Source: Candidatus Humimonas hydrogenitrophica (GTDB taxonomy: Bacteria; Gemmatimonadota; Gemmatimonadetes; Palauibacterales; Palauibacteraceae). Taken from it: a DNA stretch of 35,807 nt. The position numbers were made by a program, and so were the translations under genes. The notes beneath the pieces were generated by a model. It worked only from the letters and a program-made list of their open reading frames with translations. It was not told the origin of the DNA and made no database searches. Positions 1 through 7,706 of this stretch are shown one piece after another. Where the stretch lies: assembly GCA_947581615.1 (NCBI GenBank), contig CANPVD010000119.1:1-35807 (forward strand), in the 5' to 3' direction. Every line of letters begins with the position of its first letter. Position 1 is the stretch's first letter.

Positions 1-2
1 AG

Positions 3-479
3 ATCCTCGCGGAGGCCGAGTCCACGCCGAACCTGGAGCCGATCCGGCTCGAGGAGGCCGGGCTCGGCTCCAACGGCGCGAGCGGGGTCGGAGAGCAGGC
101 CGCCGAGCCGGGCGCTTCGCCCGTGGTCGCGGCCACCGCCACGGTGGCCGCCCCGGAACCGTCGGCTTCGGCGGCGCCCGCCGCGGAGCCGGAAGCTCCC
201 GCGATGGCGGAGCCGGCGGGCGGCGGACTGCGGATGGAGCCTTTCATCGAAACGGCTCGCTGTACCAGCTGCGATGAGTGCACCAAGCTCAACCCGCACA
301 TGTTCGCCTACGACGGGAACAAGCAAGCCTACATCAAGGACGCGTCGGCGGGGACGTTCAAGGAGCTGGTCCAGGCGGCCGAGCGCTGCACGGCCGGCAT
401 CATCCACCCCGGCGACCCCCTGAACCCGGACGAGCCCGACCTGGACAAGTGGGTCGCGCGCGCCGCGCGGTTCCAGTGA
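3..479 (+). CDS. 3' end of a protein with a C-terminal [4Fe-4S] ferredoxin domain (partial, 5' end outside window)
   Basis: The frame is open from the left edge, so only the last 158 residues are seen. The visible part begins with a long Ala/Pro/Glu-rich linker and ends in a compact ferredoxin-like domain. Its Cys residues are C-x2-C-x2-C (codons at 261, 270, 279), and a fourth Cys lies at 387 in a C-T-A-G-I-I-H-P-G context, enough to bind one [4Fe-4S] cluster. The motif CTSCDECTKLNPHMFAYDG resembles the ferredoxin tail I associate with large 2-oxoacid:ferredoxin oxidoreductase-type proteins; that identity is inference. It ends 10 bases before rnfC and is probably the preceding gene of the same operon, so it could feed electrons to Rnf. 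It does not look like the C-terminus of RnfB, which has two CxxCxxCxxxCP clusters. Confidence 0.6.
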   Translation: MLAEAESTPNLEPIRLEEAGLGSNGASGVGEQAAEPGASPVVAATATVAAPEPSASAAPAAEPEAPAMAEPAGGGLRMEPFIETARCTSCDECTKLNPHMFAYDGNKQAYIKDASAGTFKELVQAAERCTAGIIHPGDPLNPDEPDLDKWVARAARFQ

Positions 480-489
480 GGAGCGCCTG

Positions 490-1842
490 ATGGGTACCTT
501 CCACCACGGGGTCCACCCCCCGGAGCTCAAGGAGCTCACGTCGAGCCTCCCGATCCGGCGGATGCCCTTCCCGGAGCTCCTGGCGATCCCGCTCCGGCAG
601 CACGCGGGCGCGCCGGCCCGCTCCCTCGTCAAGCGGGGCGACCGGGTCGAGCGCGGTGACAAGGTGGGCCAGGCCGTGGGCTTCATCTCCTCCTCCGTCC
701 ACGCCTCGGCGGCGGGGACGGTGAGGGACGTACGGCTCTGGCCCCATCCCGACGGTAGCATGGCCGAGACCGTGGTCATCGAGGTGGACCCGGTCTCTCC
801 CCAGAGCCTCAGGCCTCGAATCGTGCCCGAGTGGGAGGGGCTCACCCCCCAGGAGGTGGTGGCCGCGATCCAGGACGCCGGCGTGGTGGGCCTGGGTGGG
901 GCCGCCTTCCCCGCCCATGTCAAGCTGGCGCCCCCACCGGACGCGCCGGTGAACGTGATCGTGGCCAACGGGGCGGAGTGCGAGCCCTACCTGACCTCGG
1001 ATCACCGCACGATGGTCGAGTATCCGGAGCGGGTGCACTTCGGCCTGCGGATCATGATGCACGCCCTGGACGTCGATCGGGCCGTCATCGGCGTGGAGGC
1101 CAACAAGCCCGACGCCATCGAGGCGCTGCGGTCCACGGTCCCGGAGGACCTCGACATCCGGGTCGAGGGCCTCCGGGTGAAGTACCCCCAGGGGGCGGAG
1201 AAGATGATGCTGGAGAGCCTCCTGGGCCGGAGGGTGCCGTCCGGGATGCTCCCGATGCACGTGGGAGCGGTCGTGCAGAACGTGGGATCGATCGCCGCCA
1301 TCGCCGAGGTGTTCGAGACGGGATACCCGCTGATCGAGCGCATCGTGACCGTGACCGGTCCCGGCATCCGGCGCCCCGCCAACCTCATCGTCCCGGTCGG
1401 GACCCGCATCGCCGACGTGCTGGAGTTCTGCGGCGGCATGACGCCCGATGCCGAGCGCATCGTATTCGGAGGACCGATGATGGGGAACGCGCAGCCGGAG
1501 CCCGGCGCTCCGGTCCTCAAGGGCACCACCGGCATCGTGGTGCTCACCGGCGAGGCGATCGCGCGCGAGCGCGAGCTGGCGTGCATTCGCTGCGGGCGCT
1601 GCCTGGAGGCGTGCCCCGTCTTCCTGGACCCCGCCGACCTGGGCCGGCTGGCCCGGGCGGGTCACTACGACGAGATGCTCGAGATGCACCTCTCCGAATG
1701 CATGCTGTGCGGTTGCTGCTCCTACGTGTGTCCGTCGCACATCCCGCTCAGCCAGATGTTCGGCCTCGCCAAGGCGATGACGCGAAAGATCGAGCGTCGA
1801 CGCAAGGAAGAGGAAGAGTCCGCGGCCGGGGCGGCCGCCTGA
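490..1842 (+). CDS. rnfC: Rnf electron transport complex subunit C (RnfC/RsxC)
   Basis: 450 aa, close to the length of clostridial and Bacteroidetes RnfC. RnfC is the peripheral subunit that holds FMN, binds NAD(H) and passes electrons between NAD and the Fe-S relay of the membrane-bound Rnf complex. The N-terminus (HHGVHPPELKELT) and the GGAAFPAHVKL and NGAECEPYL segments are typical RnfC/NuoF-like signatures. Two [4Fe-4S] motifs follow near the C-terminus: Cys365-x2-368-x2-371-x3-375 and Cys404-x2-407-x2-410-x3-414. The ATG at 490 has GAGGAG upstream. It is the first complete gene of the rnfCDGEA run; rnfD starts 34 bases after its stop. Confidence 0.95.
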   Translation: MGTFHHGVHPPELKELTSSLPIRRMPFPELLAIPLRQHAGAPARSLVKRGDRVERGDKVGQAVGFISSSVHASAAGTVRDVRLWPHPDGSMAETVVIEVDPVSPQSLRPRIVPEWEGLTPQEVVAAIQDAGVVGLGGAAFPAHVKLAPPPDAPVNVIVANGAECEPYLTSDHRTMVEYPERVHFGLRIMMHALDVDRAVIGVEANKPDAIEALRSTVPEDLDIRVEGLRVKYPQGAEKMMLESLLGRRVPSGMLPMHVGAVVQNVGSIAAIAEVFETGYPLIERIVTVTGPGIRRPANLIVPVGTRIADVLEFCGGMTPDAERIVFGGPMMGNAQPEPGAPVLKGTTGIVVLTGEAIARERELACIRCGRCLEACPVFLDPADLGRLARAGHYDEMLEMHLSECMLCGCCSYVCPSHIPLSQMFGLAKAMTRKIERRRKEEEESAAGAAA

Positions 1843-1876
1843 GGAACCGGAAGAGGGGACGGGAGCGCTCGGGACC

Positions 1877-3010
1877 ATGAACGTGGATCGAGGGGCCGGG
1901 GACGGCGGCCACGAGCGGCTGCGCGGCGAGCCGGAGCGGCGGCGAGAGGCCGACGGAGGTGGCGACCGGGAAGCGGGAGGTTCCGGGGCGTCCGGAGCCT
2001 CGGCCTCCGGCACGCCCCGGCTCCACCTGGCCCCCTCGCCCCACATCCACTCTCCGGACTCGACGCCACGCATCATGTGGACGGTGGTCGCCACCCTGGT
2101 GCCGGTCATCGCGGCGTCGACCTGGTTCTTCGGACTCAGCGCCCTCCTGGTGCTCGCCGCCGCGACGCTCGGGTGCTTCATCGTCGAGCGGACGCTGGGC
2201 GAGCGTGGCTCGGTCGGCGATGGATCGGCCGTCATCACGGGCCTCCTCCTCGGGCTCACGCTGCCGGCGGGGATCCCCCTGTGGATGGCCTTCCTGGGCG
2301 GCGCCTTCGCCATCGGATTCGGCAAGCTGATCTTCGGCGGGCTGGGCCAGAACATCTTCAACCCGGCCCTCCTGGGCCGGGCGTTCCTGCAGGCCGCCTT
2401 CCCGACGGCACTCACGACCTGGCCGGCGCTGGCGGAGCGCTGGACCCACATCTACGCCTCCAACCTGGCGCTCCCGCTGCTCTCGCCCGGGAAGGTGGAC
2501 GTGGTGACGATGGCCACGCCGCTCGGCCTCATGAAGTTCGAGCACCAGGGCACCGACCTCCTCAAGCTGGCGATCGGCAACACGGGCGGCTCGCTGGGCG
2601 AGACGGCCGGCGTGCTCATCCTGGTGTGCGGGGCCTACCTGGCCTGGAAGCGCTACCTCAACTGGCGGATCCCCGTGGCCATCTTCGCGGCCGTCGCCGC
2701 GCTGTCGGCCCTGCTCCACGCCGTGAGGCCGTCCCTGCCGGGGGCTCCCTTCATGCTGCTCTCCGGCGGCCTGATCCTCGGGGCCGTCTACATGGCCACC
2801 GACATGGTGACCTCGCCCGTGACCAACCTGGGCTCGTGGATCTTCGGGCTCGGCATCGGCCTGATCACCGTAGTCATCCGGCTATGGGGCGGCCTGGCGG
2901 AGGGGGTCATGTACTCGATCCTGTTCATGAACGCCCTCGTTCCCTTCATCGACCAGGCGACCCGTCCCGCCACGTTCGGCACGCGGGCCGCCCGGAAGGA
3001 GACCGCGTGA
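1877..3010 (+). CDS. rnfD: Rnf electron transport complex membrane subunit D (RnfD)
   Basis: 377 aa polytopic membrane protein of the RnfD/NqrB family, which carries covalent FMN and forms part of the ion-translocating core. The typical RnfD start SPHIHSPDST is present, but preceded by about 55 polar Gly/Arg/Glu-rich residues that are unusual for the family. Thr214 in DVVTMATPL (D208 to L216) matches the flavinylation motif ending in A-T and is the likely FMN attachment site. GLGQNIFNPALLGRAF is a conserved family segment. The stop overlaps the rnfG start (GTGA). The annotated start ATG at 1877 is the only good one seen upstream of the core; a later start would remove the odd extension. Confidence 0.93.
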   Translation: MNVDRGAGDGGHERLRGEPERRREADGGGDREAGGSGASGASASGTPRLHLAPSPHIHSPDSTPRIMWTVVATLVPVIAASTWFFGLSALLVLAAATLGCFIVERTLGERGSVGDGSAVITGLLLGLTLPAGIPLWMAFLGGAFAIGFGKLIFGGLGQNIFNPALLGRAFLQAAFPTALTTWPALAERWTHIYASNLALPLLSPGKVDVVTMATPLGLMKFEHQGTDLLKLAIGNTGGSLGETAGVLILVCGAYLAWKRYLNWRIPVAIFAAVAALSALLHAVRPSLPGAPFMLLSGGLILGAVYMATDMVTSPVTNLGSWIFGLGIGLITVVIRLWGGLAEGVMYSILFMNALVPFIDQATRPATFGTRAARKETA

Positions 3011-3669
3011 GCGCGCGCGGTAGGAAGGGCCCTCCGGGCGCGATCGGCTCGCAGCCCTCCTCCCTGCTCCTGGTCGGCACGCTGGGCGTGCTGTCGGTGG
3101 TGGCCGGGATCGCGATCGTCCTCGTGCACGGCTGGGCGCAGCCCCGGATCGAGGCCCACCAGGCCGCCGAGCTCCGCCAGGCCATCGAGGAAGTGCTCGG
3201 TGAGCCCCAGCGTTACGAGACCCGCTGGGTGGTGGACGGCAAGCTGCTCGACAGCCTGCCGGCCGGGGTGGACTCGTCCGCCGCGAGGCCCGTGTACGCG
3301 GGCTTCGCCGCGGACGGACACATGGTGGGCTACGCCGTTCCGGGCCAGAAGCCGGGCTACCAGGACGTGGTCAAGCTGATCTTCGGCTACGACCCGAGCA
3401 CGCGAAAGGTTCTCGGCATGAAGGTCCTGGAGAGCAAGGAGACGCCGGGACTCGGGGCCAAGATCACCTCGGATTCCGCCTTCATCCACGGCTTCGACGG
3501 AGCCCTCGCCCCGATCGACGGCGTCAAGCACCCGGCCCAGGATCCGCACCAGGTGGACATGATCACCGGCGCCACGATCTCGTCCACCACGGTGATCACG
3601 ATCATCAACCGGAGCCTGGAGGCCGTGGGGCCGGCGCTGGGCGGGGCGCACGGAGGAGAAGGGCCATGA
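3007..3669 (+). CDS. rnfG: Rnf electron transport complex subunit G (RnfG), FMN-binding
   Basis: 220 aa. One N-terminal membrane segment (about residues 17-40) is followed by an extracytoplasmic FMN-binding domain. The motif DMITGATISS places the flavinylated Thr at residue 190, as in RnfG/NqrC proteins, where ApbE attaches FMN through a phosphoester. VLESKETPGLGAKI is the other conserved block. I chose the GTG at 3007 because it overlaps the rnfD stop (GTGA) and gives the normal family length; the frame is open further upstream, but that stretch is antisense-like shadow inside rnfD. The stop overlaps the rnfE ATG (ATGA). Translational coupling with both neighbours is likely. Confidence 0.93.
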   Translation: MSARGRKGPPGAIGSQPSSLLLVGTLGVLSVVAGIAIVLVHGWAQPRIEAHQAAELRQAIEEVLGEPQRYETRWVVDGKLLDSLPAGVDSSAARPVYAGFAADGHMVGYAVPGQKPGYQDVVKLIFGYDPSTRKVLGMKVLESKETPGLGAKITSDSAFIHGFDGALAPIDGVKHPAQDPHQVDMITGATISSTTVITIINRSLEAVGPALGGAHGGEGP

Positions 3670-4349
3670 CCGACAGGACGGGCCGCGAGGTGTTCCTGCG
3701 GGGCGTGTGGGAAGAGAACCCGGTTCTGGTCCAGATCCTGGGCCTGTGCCCCACCCTAGCCGTGACGAACTCGGTGGAGAACGCCATCGCCATGGCCCTG
3801 GCCACGGCCTTCGTGATCGTGGGCTCGAGCGCCCTGGTCTCGCTGGTCAAGGACTACATCCCGAGCCAGGTCCGGATGAGCGCCTACATCCTCATCATCG
3901 CGACCTTCGTCACGGTCGTGGACCTGATCATGGGCGCCGTGGCGCCCGCCATGTCCAAGGCCCTGGGCGCCTTCGTCCCCCTCATCGTGGTCAACTGCAT
4001 GATCCTGGGCCGGGCCGAGGCGTTCGCCTCGAAGAACCGGCTGCTGCCCTCGATCCTGGACGCGGTGGGTACGGCCGCCGGCTTCTCCATCGCGCTCCTC
4101 CTCATGGGCGGCGTCCGGGAGCTGCTCGGAAGCGGGACCTTCCTGGGGCTCCAGGTCATGCCGCACAACTGGGAGCCGTGGGTGATCATGATCCTGCCCC
4201 CCGGCGGCTTCCTCACCCTGGGCGCGATCCTCATGGGCATGAGCTGGTGGTGGCAGCGAGGCGAGAAGAAGGACGAGGCCGTGAAGCCGCGCCGGTGGCC
4301 GCACGGCGTCCGGGCCCCGGAGGAGCGGCGCCCCGAGATGGTAGCGTAG
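3666..4349 (+). CDS. rnfE: Rnf electron transport complex membrane subunit E (RnfE)
   Basis: 227 aa with about six membrane segments, of the NqrD/RnfE family. RnfE pairs with RnfA in inverted topology, and the two subunits jointly hold an intramembrane iron-sulfur site. The two expected Cys ligands are visible: Cys28 in LGLCPTLAVT and Cys111 in IVVNCMILGRAEAFA. The C-terminal tail after GMSWWWQRG is longer and more charged than I expect for the family. The ATG overlaps the rnfG stop, and rnfA begins 20 bases after its stop. Confidence 0.94.
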   Translation: MTDRTGREVFLRGVWEENPVLVQILGLCPTLAVTNSVENAIAMALATAFVIVGSSALVSLVKDYIPSQVRMSAYILIIATFVTVVDLIMGAVAPAMSKALGAFVPLIVVNCMILGRAEAFASKNRLLPSILDAVGTAAGFSIALLLMGGVRELLGSGTFLGLQVMPHNWEPWVIMILPPGGFLTLGAILMGMSWWWQRGEKKDEAVKPRRWPHGVRAPEERRPEMVA

Positions 4350-4368
4350 AGAGAGGCTGGAGAGAGCG

Positions 4369-4950
4369 ATGGGAGACCTGACCCGCATCTTCGTGTCGGC
4401 GGCGCTGATCAACAACTTCGTGCTCGCCTACTTCGTGGGGCTGTGCCCCTTCTTCGGCGTGTCCAAGAAGGTGCCGACCGCCCTGCGCATGGGGGGCGCG
4501 GTGACCTTCGTGATGGTGCTCACCGCCAGCGCCGTCTCGTTCCTCAACGCCTGGGTCCTCCCGGTGGCGCCCTATCTCCGCCTCATCTCCTACATCGTGG
4601 TGATCGCCTCCCTGGTCCAGATCGTGGAGATGGTGGTCAAGAAGACGAGCCCCGCCCTGTTCCGGGCGCTGGGCATCTACCTGCCCCTCATCACGACCAA
4701 CTGCGCGATCCTCTACCTGGCCCTGTTCCAGTACGCGCGGGGCTACGGCTTCTTCGAGGGCCTGGCCTTCGCCCTCGGGGCCGGAGCCGGCTTCACGCTG
4801 GCCCTGGTGCTCATGGCCTCGATCCGCCAGCGCTCGGAGACCGCCAGCGTGCCCGCCATCGCCCGGGAGATGGGACTGGCCATGATCATCGCCGCGAGCC
4901 TGTCGATGGCGTTCATGGGCTTCGCCGGCCTGCTGAGCGCCGGAGCCTGA
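4369..4950 (+). CDS. rnfA: Rnf electron transport complex membrane subunit A (RnfA)
   Basis: 193 aa, the standard length for RnfA/NqrE. Six membrane helices are expected. The paired Cys ligands for the intramembrane iron-sulfur centre shared with RnfE are Cys26 (FVGLCPFFGVSKK) and Cys112 (ITTNCAILYLALF). The start ATG has GGAGAG upstream. A single base separates its stop from the GTG of the next small gene, so the operon continues without a break. Confidence 0.95.
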   Translation: MGDLTRIFVSAALINNFVLAYFVGLCPFFGVSKKVPTALRMGGAVTFVMVLTASAVSFLNAWVLPVAPYLRLISYIVVIASLVQIVEMVVKKTSPALFRALGIYLPLITTNCAILYLALFQYARGYGFFEGLAFALGAGAGFTLALVLMASIRQRSETASVPAIAREMGLAMIIAASLSMAFMGFAGLLSAGA

Positions 4951-4951
4951 C

Positions 4952-5167
4952 GTGGAGCTCCTCGTCGGGATCGTGGGCATGGCCATCCTGGTCGGCGTGT
5001 ACGTCGGGCTCGGCCTGGCCGACCGGGGCGAGGAGGGATGTGGAGACTGCGCCCTGCGGGGCGACGAAGGTGAAGGTTGTTCGCTGTACGGGAGCCGGGA
5101 CGAAGCCCGTCCGTCCTGTCCCGACTACCGCATCGAGCGGGGCTCCAACCAGAGCAGGGTACCATGA
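4952..5167 (+). CDS. Small Cys-rich membrane protein, candidate NqrM/DUF539-like maturation factor
   Basis: 71 aa with a GTG start one base after rnfA and a stop overlapping apbE (ATGA). Residues 3-22 form one hydrophobic helix. After it come Cys30-x2-Cys33, Cys43 and Cys56 in an acidic, Gly-rich tail. NqrM of Na+-NQR operons has the same plan (one N-terminal helix, then a short Cys cluster), also sits beside apbE, and is needed for iron insertion between NqrD and NqrE, the homologues of RnfE and RnfA. By analogy this protein may deliver iron to the RnfA/RnfE centre. The location and build are seen; the function is inference and sequence identity to NqrM is weak by eye. A small FeoB-associated-type Cys-rich protein is an alternative. 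Confidence 0.7.
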   Translation: MELLVGIVGMAILVGVYVGLGLADRGEEGCGDCALRGDEGEGCSLYGSRDEARPSCPDYRIERGSNQSRVP

Positions 5168-6222
5168 ACGACATCGACAGAGGGTCGGGAGAGCGGGGGT
5201 CGCCGGATGGCGTGATCCAGCCTGCTCCCACGGGGCGCTCGCTCTCCCGCCGACGGTTCGTCGCCGTCGGCGCGGGGATCTTCGTGGTCTCGGCCCTGCC
5301 GGCGGTGGCGCTCCGCCGCTCCCGGCGACTCTATCGGCGCACGATCCCCGTGATGGGAACCCTGGCCGAAGTGGGGGTCGTCGACGACGACGCGGAGCGC
5401 GCCGAAGCCGCCATCGGGGCGGCCCTGGCCGAGTTGCGCTGGGTGGACCGCACCATGAGCCGGTTCAGTCGAGCCTCGGACGTGGGGCGGGCGAACGCGG
5501 CGGCCGTCGGAGCCCGGACGCCGGTCCGGGCCGAGACGGCCCGCGTGGTGGCCGAGGGACTGAGGTGGGCGCGTGCGAGCGGCGACCGCTTCGATCCCGG
5601 TCTGGCCCGGGCCCTGGCCCTGTGGGACGTGGACCACCGGCACAGCCCGCCCGCCAGCGACGCCGTGGCGGCGTTCGCGGGCCAGGCCCTGTACCGGGAG
5701 CTCGAGGTCGAGCGGCCGCGGGGAGACGTCGGCCGGGGCGACCGTCCGGGGTACATCGTCCGCAGGCACCCGGAGGTGGGGGTCGACCTGGGCGGAATCG
5801 CCAAGGGACACGCCGTCGACCGGGCCGTCGCGGCCCTCCGCCGTCACGGAGCCCGGGACGGCATGGTCAACGCCGGGGGCGACCTGTACGCCCTGGGTCT
5901 GTCTCCGGAAGGATCGCCGTGGCGCGTGGGCATCCGGTCGCCGTCCGATCCGACACGCCTCCTCGGCCAGCTCGACGTCACCGACCGTGCGGTGGCGACA
6001 TCGGGCGACTACGAGCAGTACTTCGACTACCGCGGCCGCCGCTACGGACACATCCTCGATCCGGCCACTGCGGCCCCGTGGCAGACCACCGTGCACAGCG
6101 TCACCGTGATGGCCGACGACTGCATGGCAGCCGACGCCGGCGCGACCGCCGTGTTCGGAGCATCGGAGAGTGACTCAGCGGCCATCCTCGGGCGAGTGGC
6201 GCCGGGCGCATCCAGGGTCTGA
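5164..6222 (+). CDS. apbE: FAD:protein FMN transferase (ApbE), Tat-type signal
   Basis: 352 aa. ApbE enzymes cleave FAD and attach FMN to Thr in the D-x-x-S/T-G-A-T motif of RnfD, RnfG and their Nqr counterparts. The N-terminus has a twin-arginine-like signal (SLSRRRFVAVGAGIFVVSA). Family motifs follow in order: PVMGTLAEV, DLGGIAKGHAVDRAV, VNAGGDLYALG, TSGDYEQYF, GHILDPATA and a C-terminal ADAGATAVFG. The ATG at 5164 overlaps the stop of the small Cys-rich gene; the frame is open upstream, but a start there would overlap that gene heavily. Placement at the end of the rnf run says its substrates are the RnfD and RnfG encoded just upstream. Confidence 0.93.
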   Translation: MNDIDRGSGERGSPDGVIQPAPTGRSLSRRRFVAVGAGIFVVSALPAVALRRSRRLYRRTIPVMGTLAEVGVVDDDAERAEAAIGAALAELRWVDRTMSRFSRASDVGRANAAAVGARTPVRAETARVVAEGLRWARASGDRFDPGLARALALWDVDHRHSPPASDAVAAFAGQALYRELEVERPRGDVGRGDRPGYIVRRHPEVGVDLGGIAKGHAVDRAVAALRRHGARDGMVNAGGDLYALGLSPEGSPWRVGIRSPSDPTRLLGQLDVTDRAVATSGDYEQYFDYRGRRYGHILDPATAAPWQTTVHSVTVMADDCMAADAGATAVFGASESDSAAILGRVAPGASRV

Positions 6223-6288
6223 AGCCGACCTCCATCTCCCCACCCCGCTGGCCTCGGGCGCATGGCGCGCTCGGGGCCTCCTCCACCC

Positions 6289-6320
6289 CCTCCGCCGGAA
6301 GGGGTCTGGCCCCGCGGAGG
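6289..6320 (+). terminator. Nested GC-rich hairpin downstream of apbE
   Basis: CCTCCGC (6289-6295) pairs with GCGGAGG (6314-6320), and inside it GGGG (6301-6304) pairs with CCCC (6310-6313). There is no T-run after it, so it is only terminator-like. It would close the rnf-apbE transcript before mddA. The rest of 6223-6481 shows no gene I can support. Confidence 0.35.
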
Positions 6321-6481
6321 CGCCCCCCCTCACATTCGGGCCGTGCGTAGCTCGATACCTCCATGGGCCCGATCGATCGGCCGCGACCTCCGCGACCCCC
6401 GTCGCTCCGCGGCCCGACCACGCTCCGGAGAATCGATGACCTAACGCCCCGTTCTCGTCCATCCTTGCACGGGAGGCAAGC

Positions 6482-7273
6482 ATGGCACGCGTGTTCGCCC
6501 TGGCGTACGCCTTCGCCAGCTACCTGGTGTTCTTCGTCACGTTCCTCTACGCGGTGGGGTTCGTGGGGGGCTTCCTGACGCCGACCACCGTCGACACCGG
6601 GCCGGCCGGCCCGGTGGGCACCGCCGTCCTCGTCGACCTGGTCCTGCTCGGCCTGTTCGGCCTCCAGCACAGCATCATGGCCCGCCCGGCCTTCAAGCGC
6701 CGCTGGACCCGTATCGTCCCGCGGGCCGTGGAACGGTCGACGTTCGTGCTCCTGGCCAGCGTCATCCTGCTCGTCACGTTCGCCTTCTGGCGCCCCATCC
6801 AGGGTGTGGTTTGGGACGTCCGCGGAGCGCTCGGACGGGAGCTCCTCTGGGCCCTGTTCGCCGCCGGTTGGTCGATCGTCTTCCTGGGAACGTGGATGAT
6901 CGACCACTTCGACCTGTTCGGGCTCCGGCAGGCCTGGACGTATTTCCGCGGCGGCGAGTATCGCCACCCCCACTTCCAGACCCGCGGCTTCTACCGCTAC
7001 GTGCGGCACCCGCTCATGCTCGGCTTCATCATCGCCTTCTGGGCCACGCCGACCATGACGATGGGGCACCTGCTGTTCGCGGCCGTCAGCACCGCCTACA
7101 TCCTCGTGGCGCTTCGGTTCGAGGAGCGGGACCTCCGGACGTACCACGGCGACGCCTACGAGGCGTATCGGCGCACGACGCCGAGCCTTATCCCGGGCCT
7201 GAAGGGACGCTCGGAGCCGGGCGTCCGCGCCATGGGGGAGTCCGCCGCCGACGGCGGCCGCGCCCCCAGCTAG
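6482..7273 (+). CDS. mddA: Methanethiol S-methyltransferase (MddA), NnrU/isoprenylcysteine methyltransferase-like membrane protein
   Basis: 263 aa with five or so membrane segments. MddA uses SAM to methylate methanethiol to dimethylsulfide. The sequence carries the family-typical FGLQHSIMARPAFKRRWTRI, ERSTFVLLAS, WRPIQGVVW and the SAM-site region RHPLMLGFIIAFWATPTMT, then FEERDLRTYHGDAYEAYR and a LIPG end. The ATG has GGGAGG at 6471-6476, five bases upstream. It is convergent with arsR, with a shared hairpin between them. A general NnrU-family methyltransferase is the alternative, but the ATPTMT and FGLQHS blocks favour MddA. Confidence 0.85.
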   Translation: MARVFALAYAFASYLVFFVTFLYAVGFVGGFLTPTTVDTGPAGPVGTAVLVDLVLLGLFGLQHSIMARPAFKRRWTRIVPRAVERSTFVLLASVILLVTFAFWRPIQGVVWDVRGALGRELLWALFAAGWSIVFLGTWMIDHFDLFGLRQAWTYFRGGEYRHPHFQTRGFYRYVRHPLMLGFIIAFWATPTMTMGHLLFAAVSTAYILVALRFEERDLRTYHGDAYEAYRRTTPSLIPGLKGRSEPGVRAMGESAADGGRAPS

Positions 7274-7279
7274 TCTCCG

Positions 7280-7321
7280 GGACCGCGCTCCGTCTAGGTC
7301 GGGCAGCAGGGAGCGCGGTCC
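7280..7321. terminator. Perfect 12-bp hairpin between convergent mddA and arsR
   Basis: GGACCGCGCTCC at 7280-7291 and GGAGCGCGGTCC at 7310-7321 are exact reverse complements with an 18-base loop. The left arm follows the mddA stop (7271-7273). The loop contains the arsR stop codon (7294-7296) and the right arm lies in the last codons of arsR. No T-run is visible. A bidirectional terminator is the simplest reading. Confidence 0.6.
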
Positions 7322-7668
7322 TCTCCACCCCTGGGCTCCGACCCGTCTTCCGGCACCGAGGCCCAGGCGGCCAGCCGCTCCACCAGGGCCGCCACGGCGT
7401 CGCGCCTCACCGTGTGGTAGACCCAGGTCCCTTCCTGCCGACTGGCGATGAGGCCCGCGTCACGGAGGATCTTGAGGTGATGGGAGATGGTCGGCTGGGA
7501 GAGGTCGAGCCGACCGGCGAACTCGCACACGCAGATCTCACCGCCGCGCTCGTGGATGAGCTCCACGATCTGCACGCGGGACGGGTGCGAGAGCGCCTTG
7601 AGCGTGGCCGCGAGCCTCGCCGCGTCGGCCTCCTCCGGGTGCGTCTCTCTCAGGGTACCCGTGCCCAC
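7294..7668 (-). CDS. arsR: ArsR-family winged-helix repressor, As(III)-responsive
   Basis: 124 aa, normal for ArsR/SmtB regulators, which act as dimers and leave DNA when metalloid binds. The core reads KALSHPSRVQIVELI, then Cys46-Val-Cys48 in EICVCEF (the place of the ArsR CVC metalloid site), then the recognition helix LSQPTISHHLKIL and the wing RQEGTWVYHTV. A second Cys pair, Cys121-Cys122, ends the protein (APCCPT) and could add a ligand. The gene is divergent from arsM, acr3 and their operon, with operator-like repeats between them. Regulating that operon and itself is the expected role. Confidence 0.92.
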   Translation of the reverse strand: MGTGTLRETHPEEADAARLAATLKALSHPSRVQIVELIHERGGEICVCEFAGRLDLSQPTISHHLKILRDAGLIASRQEGTWVYHTVRRDAVAALVERLAAWASVPEDGSEPRGGEDRAPCCPT

Positions 7669-7706
7669 TTCACGCCTCCCACCGAACGGTCCTCGGCCGA
7701 CCTATC

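Noticed and set aside
400-2451. Very long minus-strand open frame (683 codons) opposite rnfC and rnfD
   Set aside because: It is the mirror of well-supported rnf genes in GC-rich DNA, with Arg/His/Pro/Gly-rich content and no motifs.
6175-6483. Short frames on both strands between apbE and mddA
   Set aside because: No ribosome site, no recognisable content, and they overlap a hairpin-rich spacer.
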